Below are positions 24,656 to 32,698 of a DNA stretch of 64,000 bases, one piece after another. A model generated the notes under the pieces. The model made no database searches and was not told where the DNA came from. It saw only the letters and a program-made list of their open reading frames with translations. The translations under genes and the position numbers were made by a program. Origin of the DNA: Salibaculum sp031581025 (lineage in GTDB: Bacteria > Pseudomonadota > Alphaproteobacteria > Rhodobacterales > Rhodobacteraceae). The stretch is taken from the NCBI RefSeq assembly GCF_031581025.1, contig NZ_JAVLCA010000001.1. One strand, given 5' to 3'. Positions within the stretch are counted from its first letter, which is position 1; the number at the start of each line of letters is the position of its first letter.

Positions 24656-25656
24656 AGGACGACGTGCCCAATCTCAAGGATTTCGACCAGCGGCTGCGCG
24701 ACGAGGCGCATGAAGACCTGGCCGATGTCATCAACGATGGCGAGCCCACCCAGACCACGCAGATCATCGCCATCTACGGCAAGGGTGGCATCGGCAAGAG
24801 CTTTACCCTGGCCAACCTGAGCCACATGATGGCCGAACAGGGCAAGCGCGTGCTGCTGATCGGCTGTGATCCGAAATCGGATACCACCTCGCTGCTGTTC
24901 GGCGGCAAGGCCTGCCCGACCATCATCGAGACCTCGACCAAGAAGAACCTCGCCGGCGAGCAGGTCGAGATCGGCGATGTCTGCTTCAAGCGCGGCGGCG
25001 TCTTCGCCATGGAGCTTGGTGGCCCGGAAGTCGGCCGCGGCTGTGGCGGGCGCGGCATCATCCACGGTTTCGAGCTGCTGGAGAAGCTGGGCTTTCACGA
25101 CTGGGATTTCGACTACGTTCTGCTGGATTTCCTGGGCGACGTGGTCTGCGGCGGCTTTGGCCTGCCCATCGCGCGGGACATGGCGCAGAAGGTCATCCTT
25201 GTCGCCAGCAACGATCTGCAATCGCTCTATGTGGCCAACAACGTCTGCTCGGCGGTGGAATATTTCCGCAAGCTGGGCGGTAATGTGGGCGTCGCGGGCC
25301 TCGTGGTGAACAAGGACGACAATTCGGGCGAGGCGCAGGCCTTCGCCAAGGCCGTGGACATCCCCGTTCTGGCCTCGATCCCGCAGGATGACGACCTGCG
25401 CAAGAAATCCGCCAACTACCAGATCGTCGGCACCGACGAGAGCCAGTGGGGCAGCCTGTTCGCCGGGCTGGCCGAGCAGGTCTCGGACGCGCCGCCGGTT
25501 CGCCCCGCACCGCTGGACCAGGACGGCCTGCTGGATCTTTTCGACGGCTCCGACACTGGCGCCGGGGTCACGCTGGAACCGGCCACTGACGAAGACATGC
25601 GCGGCAAGTTCGCCGACGTGAAACCCTCGCTCGAAGTCGTCTACGACGACGCGTGA
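24652..25656 (+). CDS. bchX: Chlorophyllide a reductase iron protein BchX
   Basis: 334 residues; nitrogenase-reductase-like ATPase with P-loop YGKGGIGKSFT near residue 40, and the [4Fe-4S] cysteines in GRGCGGRG and VVCGGFGL. It transfers electrons to BchYZ for C7-C8 (ring B) reduction. Starts at GTG overlapping the bchC stop, with AAGGA upstream. Confidence 0.96.
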   Translation: MKDDVPNLKDFDQRLRDEAHEDLADVINDGEPTQTTQIIAIYGKGGIGKSFTLANLSHMMAEQGKRVLLIGCDPKSDTTSLLFGGKACPTIIETSTKKNLAGEQVEIGDVCFKRGGVFAMELGGPEVGRGCGGRGIIHGFELLEKLGFHDWDFDYVLLDFLGDVVCGGFGLPIARDMAQKVILVASNDLQSLYVANNVCSAVEYFRKLGGNVGVAGLVVNKDDNSGEAQAFAKAVDIPVLASIPQDDDLRKKSANYQIVGTDESQWGSLFAGLAEQVSDAPPVRPAPLDQDGLLDLFDGSDTGAGVTLEPATDEDMRGKFADVKPSLEVVYDDA

Positions 25657-25666
25657 AAGGCCCCCG

Positions 25667-27238
25667 ATGAGTGACGAGATCACATATGACACCGCCCACG
25701 AGGCCGACGTGATCAAGGGCAAGCCCGCCGAGGGTAGCGCCGCCGCGCCGGAAGGCATGGGCGATCCCGAGATGGGGTGTCACTCGGGCGCGGAGATGGA
25801 CAAGGCCGCCCGCATGGCCGGGCAGTCGGAGATCCTGGACCGCTATGCCGAGGATTATCCCCAGGGTCCGCACGACAAGCCGCAGTCCATGTGCCCGGCC
25901 TTTGGCAGCTTGCGCGTGGGCCTGCGGATGAAGCGGGTCGCGACGGTCCTGTCCGGCTCGGCCTGCTGTGTTTACGGGCTGAGTTTCGTCAGTCACTTCT
26001 ACGGTGCACGCCGGTCGGTCGGCTATGTGCCGTTCAATTCGGAATCGCTGGTGACCGGCAAGCTCTTCGAGGATATCCGCGACAGCGTGCACGAGCTGGC
26101 CGATCCCGAACGGGTGGACGCCATCGTGGTCACCAACCTGTGCGTGCCCACGGCCAGCGGCGTGCCGCTGCGGCTGCTCCCCGACGAGATCAACGGCGTG
26201 CGCGTCGTGGGAATCGACGTGCCGGGCTTCGGCATCCCGACCCACGCCGAGGCCAAGGATGTGCTGGCCGGTGCGATGCTCAAATACGCGCGCCACGAAG
26301 TCGAGGCGGGCCCCGTCGCCGCGCCCGAAAGCGGTGTGTCGGACCGGCCCACCGTGACCCTGCTGGGCGAGATGTTTCCCGCCGACCCGGTGGTGATCGG
26401 CCAGATGCTGGCGCCCATGGGGCTGGCTGCGGGGCCGGTTGTGCCCTGCCGCGAGTGGCGCGAACTTTACGCCGCGCTGGACTGTGGCGCGGTGGCCGCC
26501 ATCCATCCCTTCTACACCGCCGCCGTGCGCGAGTTCCAGGCGGCCGGCCGCCCCGTGGTGGGCAGTGCCCCCGTGGGCCATGATGGCACAAAGGCCTGGC
26601 TTCAGGAGATCGGCACCGCCATGGGTGTGGACCCTGCGAAGATCGCCGAGGCGCAGGACGCCGTCCTGCCCGACATCAAGGCGGCGCTGGCCGCGGCGCC
26701 CATCGAGGGCACCATCACGCTGTCGGGCTACGAGGGCAGCGAGCTTCTGGTCGCGCGGCTGTTGATCGAGAGCGGCGCCGATGTGCCCTATGTCGGCACC
26801 GCCTGCGCGAAATCGCCCTGGTCCGAGGCCGATGCCGACTGGCTGCGCGCCCGCGGCGTCACGGTGAAGTTCCGGGCGTCGCTGGAAGACGACTGCGCCG
26901 CCATGGAGGGGCTGACGCCCGATCTGGCCATCGGCACCACACCGGTGGTGCAGAAGGCCAAGGAACTGGGCACCCCTGCGCTCTATTTCACCAACCTGAT
27001 CTCGGCGCGGCCCCTGATGGGCCCGGCGGGCGCGGGCAGCCTGGCCGAGGTCGTCAATGCGGCCATGGCCGGCAAGGCCCGCATGGACCACATGCGCGAT
27101 TTCTTCGAGGGCGTGGGCACGGGCGACACCGCCGGCGTCTGGGAGGGCGATCCGAACACCCGCCCGGATTTCCGCGCCGCCAACCTGCGCAAGCTGGAAA
27201 AGAAGGCCCGTGCCGCCAAGGCGCAGGAGATGATCTGA
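25667..27238 (+). CDS. bchY: Chlorophyllide a reductase subunit BchY
   Basis: 523 residues of the NifD/BchN-like fold, with cluster-binding cysteines in MGCHSGAEM-type and SGSACCVYGL segments (CPAFGS, SACCVYG). Pairs with BchZ as catalytic heterotetramer. 10 nt after bchX. Its stop overlaps by one base (TGATG) a short ORF that spans the repeat before bchZ. Confidence 0.96.
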   Translation: MSDEITYDTAHEADVIKGKPAEGSAAAPEGMGDPEMGCHSGAEMDKAARMAGQSEILDRYAEDYPQGPHDKPQSMCPAFGSLRVGLRMKRVATVLSGSACCVYGLSFVSHFYGARRSVGYVPFNSESLVTGKLFEDIRDSVHELADPERVDAIVVTNLCVPTASGVPLRLLPDEINGVRVVGIDVPGFGIPTHAEAKDVLAGAMLKYARHEVEAGPVAAPESGVSDRPTVTLLGEMFPADPVVIGQMLAPMGLAAGPVVPCREWRELYAALDCGAVAAIHPFYTAAVREFQAAGRPVVGSAPVGHDGTKAWLQEIGTAMGVDPAKIAEAQDAVLPDIKAALAAAPIEGTITLSGYEGSELLVARLLIESGADVPYVGTACAKSPWSEADADWLRARGVTVKFRASLEDDCAAMEGLTPDLAIGTTPVVQKAKELGTPALYFTNLISARPLMGPAGAGSLAEVVNAAMAGKARMDHMRDFFEGVGTGDTAGVWEGDPNTRPDFRAANLRKLEKKARAAKAQEMI

Positions 27239-27351
27239 TGCGCGGCTGTCTGACATATCGTGTTTCGGGGGCGCTGCCCCCGTCCCCGCCACGGCGGGGA
27301 CTCCCCCGGGATATTTCGGGCCAGAAGAGGCACGGGGGGCTGTCATGCTGA
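27238..27351 (+). CDS. Possible 37-aa bridging small ORF between bchY and bchZ (translated repeat)
   Basis: An ATG overlapping the bchY stop (TGATG) opens 37 codons that run through the repeat element, reading RDISGQK in its conserved tail, and stop 4 nt after the bchZ ATG. It has no ribosome site of its own and is low complexity (Pro, Arg, Gly). I see it as a ribosome-transit ORF that could keep bchZ coupled to bchY rather than a functional protein. Confidence 0.3.
   Translation: MRGCLTYRVSGALPPSPPRRGLPRDISGQKRHGGLSC
27267..27328 (+). repeat. Rhodobacteraceae-type intergenic repeat, copy 1
   Basis: A G5/C5 hairpin and a GTCCCCGCC/GGCGGGGAC hairpin, followed by the conserved tail CCCGGGATATTTCGGGCC and AGAAGA. 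The same tail recurs at 44059, 47878 and 49282. It resembles a repeat I recall as common between genes in this family. Confidence 0.8.
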
Positions 27352-28820
27352 TCCAGGACCACGATAGGGCGGGCGGCTACTGGGGGGCGGTCTATGCCTT
27401 CTGCGCCGTCAAGGGCCTTCAGGTGGTCATCGACGGCCCCGTGGGCTGCGAGAACCTGCCGGTCACATCCGTGCTGCATTACACCGACGCGCTGCCGCCG
27501 CACGAGTTGCCCATCGTCGTCACCGGCCTGGGCGAGGAGGAACTGGGCCGCGAGGGCACTGAGGGCGCGATGAAACGCGCCTGGGGCACGCTCGATCCCG
27601 CATTGCCCGCGGTGGTGGTGACAGGCTCCATCGCCGAGATGATCGGCGGCGGTGTCACCCCGCAGGGCACCAACCTGCAACGGTTCCTGCCGCGCACCAT
27701 AGACGAGGACCAGTGGCAGGCCGCCGACCGGGCCATGACCTGGCTGTTCACCGAGTTCGGCATGACCAAGGGCCGGATGCCGAAGGAGAAGACGCGTGAA
27801 GAGGGCGCCGCCCCGCGCGTCAATATCCTGGGGCCGATGTATGGGACCTTCAACATGCCCAGCGACCTGGCCGAGATTCGCCGCCTCGTCGAGGGTATCG
27901 GGGCCGAGGTCAACATGGTGATGCCGCTGGGCGCCCATCTGGCCGAGATGCGCGATCTGGTGAATGCCGATGTGAATATCTGCATGTATCGTGAGTTTGG
28001 CCGGGGTCTGGCGGAGGTTCTGGACAAGCCCTATTTGCAGGCGCCCATAGGGGTCGAGTCGACGACCCTGTTCCTGCGCAAGCTGGGCGAATTGCTGGGG
28101 CTTGACCCGGAACCTTTCATCGCGACCGAGAAGCACGCGACGCTAAAACCCGTCTGGGATCTCTGGCGCTCGGTCACGCAGGATTTCTTTGCCACCGCGA
28201 ATTTCGGCATTGTCGCCTCGGAGACCTATGCCCGCGGCATCCGCCATTTCCTGGAAGGCGACCTGGGCCTGCCCTGCGCCTTTGCCGTGGCGCGCTGCGC
28301 GGGCACCAAGACGAACAACGAAGAGGTCCGCGCGCTGATCGCGCAGAAGCGGCCGCTGATCCTGATGGGCTCGATCAACGAGAAGATCTACCTGGCCGAG
28401 ACTGGTGGCGGGCACGGGCCGCAACCGGCCTTCATTCCTGCCTCGTTCCCCGGCGCCGCGATCCGGCGCGCCACGGGCACGCCGATGATGGGCTATGCCG
28501 GGGCGACCTATCTGTTGCAGGAGGTCTGCAACGGTCTGTTCGACGCTCTGTTCCATATCCTGCCGCTGGGCAGCGAGATGGATGCAGGCACCGCCACGCC
28601 CACACCGCTGCGCCGGGATTTCCCCTGGGACGCTGACGCCAGCCGCGAGCTGGACCGCATCGTCGCCGGCCATCCCGTGCTGACCCGAATTTCCGCCGCC
28701 AAGTCCCTGCGCGACGCCGCCGAGGACAGTGCCCTGCGCCAGGGCCAGGACCGGGTGGTGCTGGAAACCGTTCAATCGCTTTCGCCCGAGACGGGCACCA
28801 CGACTCTCAAGGAGGACTGA
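27345..28820 (+). CDS. bchZ: Chlorophyllide a reductase subunit BchZ
   Basis: 491 residues starting MLIQDHDRAGGYWGAVYAF, with cluster cysteine in GPVGCENLPV, characteristic of BchZ. It forms the reductase with BchY. Only a weak ribosome site (GGGGGG) precedes its ATG, so translation may depend on ribosomes arriving from bchY over the intervening repeat. Followed 3 nt later by pufQ; in relatives the puf promoter lies inside bchZ. Confidence 0.96.
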   Translation: MLIQDHDRAGGYWGAVYAFCAVKGLQVVIDGPVGCENLPVTSVLHYTDALPPHELPIVVTGLGEEELGREGTEGAMKRAWGTLDPALPAVVVTGSIAEMIGGGVTPQGTNLQRFLPRTIDEDQWQAADRAMTWLFTEFGMTKGRMPKEKTREEGAAPRVNILGPMYGTFNMPSDLAEIRRLVEGIGAEVNMVMPLGAHLAEMRDLVNADVNICMYREFGRGLAEVLDKPYLQAPIGVESTTLFLRKLGELLGLDPEPFIATEKHATLKPVWDLWRSVTQDFFATANFGIVASETYARGIRHFLEGDLGLPCAFAVARCAGTKTNNEEVRALIAQKRPLILMGSINEKIYLAETGGGHGPQPAFIPASFPGAAIRRATGTPMMGYAGATYLLQEVCNGLFDALFHILPLGSEMDAGTATPTPLRRDFPWDADASRELDRIVAGHPVLTRISAAKSLRDAAEDSALRQGQDRVVLETVQSLSPETGTTTLKED

Positions 28821-28823
28821 CCC

Positions 28824-29048
28824 ATGACCGACATCTCTTCGCACGTCGCGCCGCGCGCCCGCTGTGGCCGCCGCCGGAGCGCCGAATTCCATGTCTATTT
28901 CACGCTGATTTTCATCTGCGCCGTGCCCTTCGGGACCCTGCGCTGGGCGCGTGATGTGGCCCGCTGCCGCACTCTGAACCTGCGCGGCCCCCTGGCGCGC
29001 GCCTGGGCCGAAGCGGACCGCATGACGCCCTTCATTTTCTCGGCCTGA
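28824..29048 (+). CDS. pufQ: PufQ, bacteriochlorophyll/LH1 assembly factor
   Basis: 74 residues with basic N-terminus and one membrane helix (FHVYFTLIFICAVPFGTLRWA), as in PufQ of Rhodobacter, which stimulates bacteriochlorophyll formation and complex assembly. Good AAGGAGG ribosome site within the end of bchZ. Position between bchZ and pufB is the standard one. Confidence 0.88.
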   Translation: MTDISSHVAPRARCGRRRSAEFHVYFTLIFICAVPFGTLRWARDVARCRTLNLRGPLARAWAEADRMTPFIFSA

Positions 29049-29192
29049 CCCCCGTCCGGGGGCCGGTGATCCGGGACACGAGCTGCCTGTTCCCCTTCGG
29101 GGGGCGGACAGAAACCTGAGGGACCGTGAAGGCCCCGAAGGCACCCGGCCGCGGGGTACGCGGCGTCAGCATAACATTCCGGAGGAAAGTTC
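29049..29192 (+). promoter_or_regulatory. pufQ-pufB intercistronic leader with hairpins
   Basis: 144 nt without a gene. Several short stems are visible, including CCCC-TTC-GGGG at 29092-29102 and GCCGCG/CGCGGC at 29148-29164, before the strong GGAGGAAAG ribosome site of pufB. In Rhodobacter, structure here sets the long half-life of pufBA mRNA; I infer the same. Confidence 0.5.
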
Positions 29193-29342
29193 ATGGCTGA
29201 TAAATCCGACCTGTCCTTCACAGGTCTCAATGACGAGCAGGCCCAGGAACTGCATTCGGTGTACATGAGCGGCCTTTGGCTGTTCTCACTGATCGCGGTG
29301 GTCGCGCATATCGCGACCTTCATCTGGTTCCCCTGGTTCTGA
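29193..29342 (+). CDS. pufB: Light-harvesting complex 1 beta chain PufB
   Basis: 49 residues. An acidic N-terminal part with LNDEQAQELHSVYMSG precedes one membrane helix; VVAHIATFIWFPWF holds the bacteriochlorophyll-binding His and the Trp-rich end. Ribosome site GGAGGAAAG. Together with PufA it forms the LH1 ring around the reaction centre. Confidence 0.95.
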   Translation: MADKSDLSFTGLNDEQAQELHSVYMSGLWLFSLIAVVAHIATFIWFPWF

Positions 29343-29356
29343 GGAAGGGTTCATAA

Positions 29357-29518
29357 ATGGCAAAGTTCTACAAGATCTGGCTCATCTTTGACCCCCGTCG
29401 CGTTTTCGTGGCGCAGGGCGTCTTCCTGTTCCTGCTCGCGGCGATGATCCACCTCGTGCTTCTGAGCACCGACGGTTTCAACTGGTTTGAAATCGCGGCC
29501 GAGAAGTACGGGCGGTGA
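29357..29518 (+). CDS. pufA: Light-harvesting complex 1 alpha chain PufA
   Basis: 53 residues starting MAKFYKIWLIFDPRRVFVAQG, the LH1-alpha signature, with membrane helix and the bacteriochlorophyll ligand His in AAMIHLVLLS. 14 nt after pufB with GAGGAAGGG upstream. Confidence 0.95.
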   Translation: MAKFYKIWLIFDPRRVFVAQGVFLFLLAAMIHLVLLSTDGFNWFEIAAEKYGR

Positions 29519-29537
29519 TCGCCTGGCAAGACTGATG

Positions 29538-29563
29538 CCGCGGGCGGGTGCGCTCGCCCGCGG
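29538..29563 (+). promoter_or_regulatory. pufA-pufL intercistronic stem-loop (mRNA decay block)
   Basis: An 11-bp GC stem (29538-29548 with 29553-29563, one G-U) on a TGCG loop directly after pufA. There is no T-run. In Rhodobacter a stem-loop here blocks 3'-5' decay so that pufBA mRNA outlasts pufLM and LH1 is made in excess of reaction centres. Confidence 0.75.
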
Positions 29564-29632
29564 TGACCATCAAGAATTCTTCGGTCCGTCGCGGCAGACC
29601 CCGACAGGCCACAACACGCGGAGACGACGAAA

Positions 29633-30472
29633 ATGGCCTTGCTCAGTTTCGAAAGAAAATACCGGGTCCGCGGGGGGACGCTGATCGGCGGTGATCTGTT
29701 CGACTTCTGGGTCGGACCCTTCTACGTCGGCTTCTTCGGGGTCACGACGGCCTTTTTCGCCCTGCTCGGAACCATCCTGATCTTTTGGGGAGCCTCGCAA
29801 CAGGGGACCTTCAATCCCTGGCTCATCAACATCGCGCCGCCTGATCTGAGCTACGGTCTGGGCATGGCGCCGCTCATGGAGGGCGGCCTGTGGCAGATCA
29901 TCACGATCTGCGCGCTGGGGGCCTTCATCAGCTGGGCACTGCGCGAGGTCGAGATCTGCCGCAAGCTGGGCATGGGCTATCATGTGCCCGTCGCCTTCAG
30001 CTTTGCCATCTTCGCCTATGCCACGCTGGTCGTATTTCGGCCGCTGCTGATGGGCGCCTGGGGGCACGGCTTTCCCTACGGCATCTTCAGTCACCTCGAC
30101 TGGGTCTCGAACACCGGCTACGCCTACCTGCATTTCCACTACAACCCGGCTCATATGCTGGCGGTGACCTTCTTTTTCACCACCACGCTGGCGCTTGCTC
30201 TGCACGGCGGGCTGATCCTCTCGGCGGCGAACCCCGAGAAGGGCGAAGAGATGAAGACGCCCGATCACGAGGACACCTTCTTTCGCGACTTCATCGGCTA
30301 TTCCGTGGGCACGTTGGGCATTCACCGGGTCGGGCTTCTGCTCGCGCTGAACGCCGGGTTCTGGTCCGCGATCTGTATCATCATCAGCGGCCCGGTCTGG
30401 ACCAAGGGCTGGCCCGAATGGTGGAACTGGTGGCTCGAGGCGCCGATCTGGCCCTCTCAGGTGGGGATGTAA
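29633..30472 (+). CDS. pufL: Photosynthetic reaction centre L subunit
   Basis: 279 residues, five membrane helices, beginning MALLSFERKYRVRGGTLIGG as in PufL. The special-pair and accessory ligand region (HLDWVSNTGYAYLHFHYNPAH) is intact, and the helix D/E His for iron is in a GTLGIHRVGLLLALNAGF context. Binds the special pair with PufM. Confidence 0.97.
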   Translation: MALLSFERKYRVRGGTLIGGDLFDFWVGPFYVGFFGVTTAFFALLGTILIFWGASQQGTFNPWLINIAPPDLSYGLGMAPLMEGGLWQIITICALGAFISWALREVEICRKLGMGYHVPVAFSFAIFAYATLVVFRPLLMGAWGHGFPYGIFSHLDWVSNTGYAYLHFHYNPAHMLAVTFFFTTTLALALHGGLILSAANPEKGEEMKTPDHEDTFFRDFIGYSVGTLGIHRVGLLLALNAGFWSAICIIISGPVWTKGWPEWWNWWLEAPIWPSQVGM

Positions 30473-30475
30473 ACC

Positions 30476-31465
30476 ATGGCCGAGTATCAGAACATATTCA
30501 CGCAAGTGCAGGTCCAGGGGACGCCCGAGATGGGCCTGGACGACACCGGCGGCCGGCTGATGGCCGAACGCGCCGGCACGCCCTTCTACTCGAAGCTGCT
30601 GGGCCTGTTCGGCAACGCCCAGGTGGGGCCGATCAACCTCGGCATGCTGGGGCTGATCAGCCTGGCCACCGGCCTTTTGTGGTTCACCATCGTGGGCTTC
30701 AACATGCTGGCGCAGGTGGGATGGTCGATCCCGGAATTCCTGCGCCAGGGCTTCTGGCTGGCGCTTGAACCGCCCAGCCCGGAACATGGCCTGTCGATCC
30801 CGCCGCTCAACGACGGGGGCTGGTACATCATCAGTTCGTTCTTCCTGCTGATCTCGGTGCTGGCCTGGTGGGCGCGCTCCTATCAACTGGCGGCCAGTCA
30901 CAAGATGGGCAAGCATGTCTTCTGGGCCTTCGGCTCGGCGATCTGGCTGTTCCTGGTGCTGGGGCTGTTCCGCCCGGTGCTGATGGGCTCCTGGTCCGAG
31001 GCGGTGCCCTATGGCATCTTCCCGCACCTCGACTGGACCACCGCCTTCTCGATCCGCTACGGCAACCTCTACTACAACCCGTTCCACTGCCTGAGCATCG
31101 TGTTCCTCTATGGGTCGGTCCTGCTATTCGCGATGCACGGGGCGACGATCCTGGCCGTGACCCGCTTCGGCGGAGACCGCGAGCTGGAACAGATCGTGGA
31201 TCGCGGCACGGCCAGCGAACGGGCCGCGCTGTTCTGGCGCTGGACCATGGGTTTCAACGCCACGATGGAGGGCATTCACCGCTGGGCCTGGTGGTTTGCG
31301 GTGCTGACCCCGATCACGGGCGGAATCGGCATCCTGCTGACCGGCACGGTCGTCGACAACTGGTTCATCTGGGCGCAGGAACACAACTTCGCGCCGATGT
31401 ATGACGGATCTTACGGCTACGAGGCCTATGGGTCTTACGAAGGCTTCATCGGGCAGGAGGAATGA
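30476..31465 (+). CDS. pufM: Photosynthetic reaction centre M subunit
   Basis: 329 residues, five membrane helices, beginning MAEYQNIFTQVQVQGTPEMG. The ligand region HLDWTTAFSIRYGNLYYNPFH and the iron/QA site (MEGIHRWAWWFAVLTPITGG) are intact. 3 nt after pufL. The C-terminus is followed at once by pufC, so no pufX is present. Confidence 0.97.
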   Translation: MAEYQNIFTQVQVQGTPEMGLDDTGGRLMAERAGTPFYSKLLGLFGNAQVGPINLGMLGLISLATGLLWFTIVGFNMLAQVGWSIPEFLRQGFWLALEPPSPEHGLSIPPLNDGGWYIISSFFLLISVLAWWARSYQLAASHKMGKHVFWAFGSAIWLFLVLGLFRPVLMGSWSEAVPYGIFPHLDWTTAFSIRYGNLYYNPFHCLSIVFLYGSVLLFAMHGATILAVTRFGGDRELEQIVDRGTASERAALFWRWTMGFNATMEGIHRWAWWFAVLTPITGGIGILLTGTVVDNWFIWAQEHNFAPMYDGSYGYEAYGSYEGFIGQEE

Positions 31466-31468
31466 CCC

Positions 31469-32593
31469 ATGTTTCCCAAGTGGTATGACAAGTGGAACCG
31501 GGACAATCCCGTCAATATCTACGGCCCCGCGGTGCTGATCGGGGTGATCGGCGCCGCGGTCTTCACCGCCTCGATGCTGGTGGCCTTCGGCAACCCGGTG
31601 CCCACCAACAGCCTGCAGACGGGCCCGCGCGGCACGGGCATGTCCGTGCCCGAGTTCCAGGCCGACCTGTCCGAGCCTGACCCGGACATCGCGCTCTTGA
31701 TCGAGGACCCGCCGTTCCTGCCCGAACCGGGCGAGGCGCTGGCGGGGGATGTTTACGAAAACGTGCAGGTTCTGGGCGATCTGACCGATGCCAACTTCAA
31801 TCGGCTGATGTCGGCGATCACCCGCTGGGTCGCCCCGGACGAGGGCTGCGCCTACTGCCATGGGGATGGCGGGCTGGAAACCTACGCCGAGGACACCCTC
31901 TATACCAAGGTCGTCGCGCGCCGGATGATCCAGATGACCCAGAACCTCAACGAGAACTGGGCCGGGCACGTCAATGCCAACAAGGAGGTCGGCGTCACCT
32001 GCATGACCTGCCACCGTGGCGAGAACGTGCCCAGTGACATCTGGTTCACCATGGGCGATGTCAACGACTCCGCCGAAGGCTGGTCGGCCAACCAGAACCG
32101 GTCGACGGCACAGTCGCAATCGACCTCGCTGCCCTCGGATGCGCTGGAGACCTACCTGCTCGACGGCGAGATCATCGGCGTTCACGACCTGGCGTCGCGG
32201 GTCGAGGGCAGTCCTGCAGACCCGGGCATCCCGGCCATCCAGAACGCAGAGCGGACCTATTCGCTGATGAACTACGTCAGCAATTCGCTGGGGGTGAACT
32301 GCGTGTTCTGCCACAACAGCCGCGCCTTCTACGATGGGGCGCAGGTGACGCCGCAATGGGCCACCGAGAGCCTCGGTATCCAGATGGTGCTGGAGATGAA
32401 CAACGACTACCTGGTGCCGCTGCGGGATGAATACCCTGCCGAACGGCTGGGCCCGGCGCATCAGGACGCACCCAAGGCTGCCTGCAAGACCTGCCACAAG
32501 GGCTATCAGCAACCCTTGCAGGGCACCAATGTCATCGCCGACTGGCCCGAACTCGCCACAACGGGCGCTCCGGTCTACGACGACGCCGACTAG
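31469..32593 (+). CDS. pufC: Reaction-centre tetraheme cytochrome c subunit PufC
   Basis: 374 residues with four CXXCH heme sites: C127-H131, C178-H182, C278-H282 and C339-H343. Residues 17-41 form one membrane helix (IYGPAVLIGVIGAAVFTASM) followed by FGNPVP with no lipobox cysteine, so the N-terminal helix probably stays as an anchor. It re-reduces the oxidised special pair from soluble donors in the periplasm. Confidence 0.96.
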   Translation: MFPKWYDKWNRDNPVNIYGPAVLIGVIGAAVFTASMLVAFGNPVPTNSLQTGPRGTGMSVPEFQADLSEPDPDIALLIEDPPFLPEPGEALAGDVYENVQVLGDLTDANFNRLMSAITRWVAPDEGCAYCHGDGGLETYAEDTLYTKVVARRMIQMTQNLNENWAGHVNANKEVGVTCMTCHRGENVPSDIWFTMGDVNDSAEGWSANQNRSTAQSQSTSLPSDALETYLLDGEIIGVHDLASRVEGSPADPGIPAIQNAERTYSLMNYVSNSLGVNCVFCHNSRAFYDGAQVTPQWATESLGIQMVLEMNNDYLVPLRDEYPAERLGPAHQDAPKAACKTCHKGYQQPLQGTNVIADWPELATTGAPVYDDAD

Positions 32594-32594
32594 G

Positions 32595-32638
32595 GATGTC
32601 GGGGGCGGCGGCCCGGTCGCCGCCCCCGCACGGACATC
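32595..32638 (+). terminator. Composite hairpin between pufC and dxs
   Basis: Inner stem GGGGGCGGCG/CGCCGCCCCC (10 bp, 7-nt loop, 32601-32627) is enclosed by an outer GATGTC/GACATC pair. No T-run follows, so it more likely protects the puf mRNA 3' end or attenuates readthrough into dxs than terminates fully. Confidence 0.55.
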
Positions 32639-32698
32639 GCGCCGCCCGCCCAGGGGCATGGCCGCGCGGTGCCGTCATCACCGCGACAGGGGGGAGCC

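Noticed and set aside
31466..31468. A pufX gene after pufM
   Set aside because: pufM is followed directly by pufC with a 3-nt gap; no short membrane ORF is present there.
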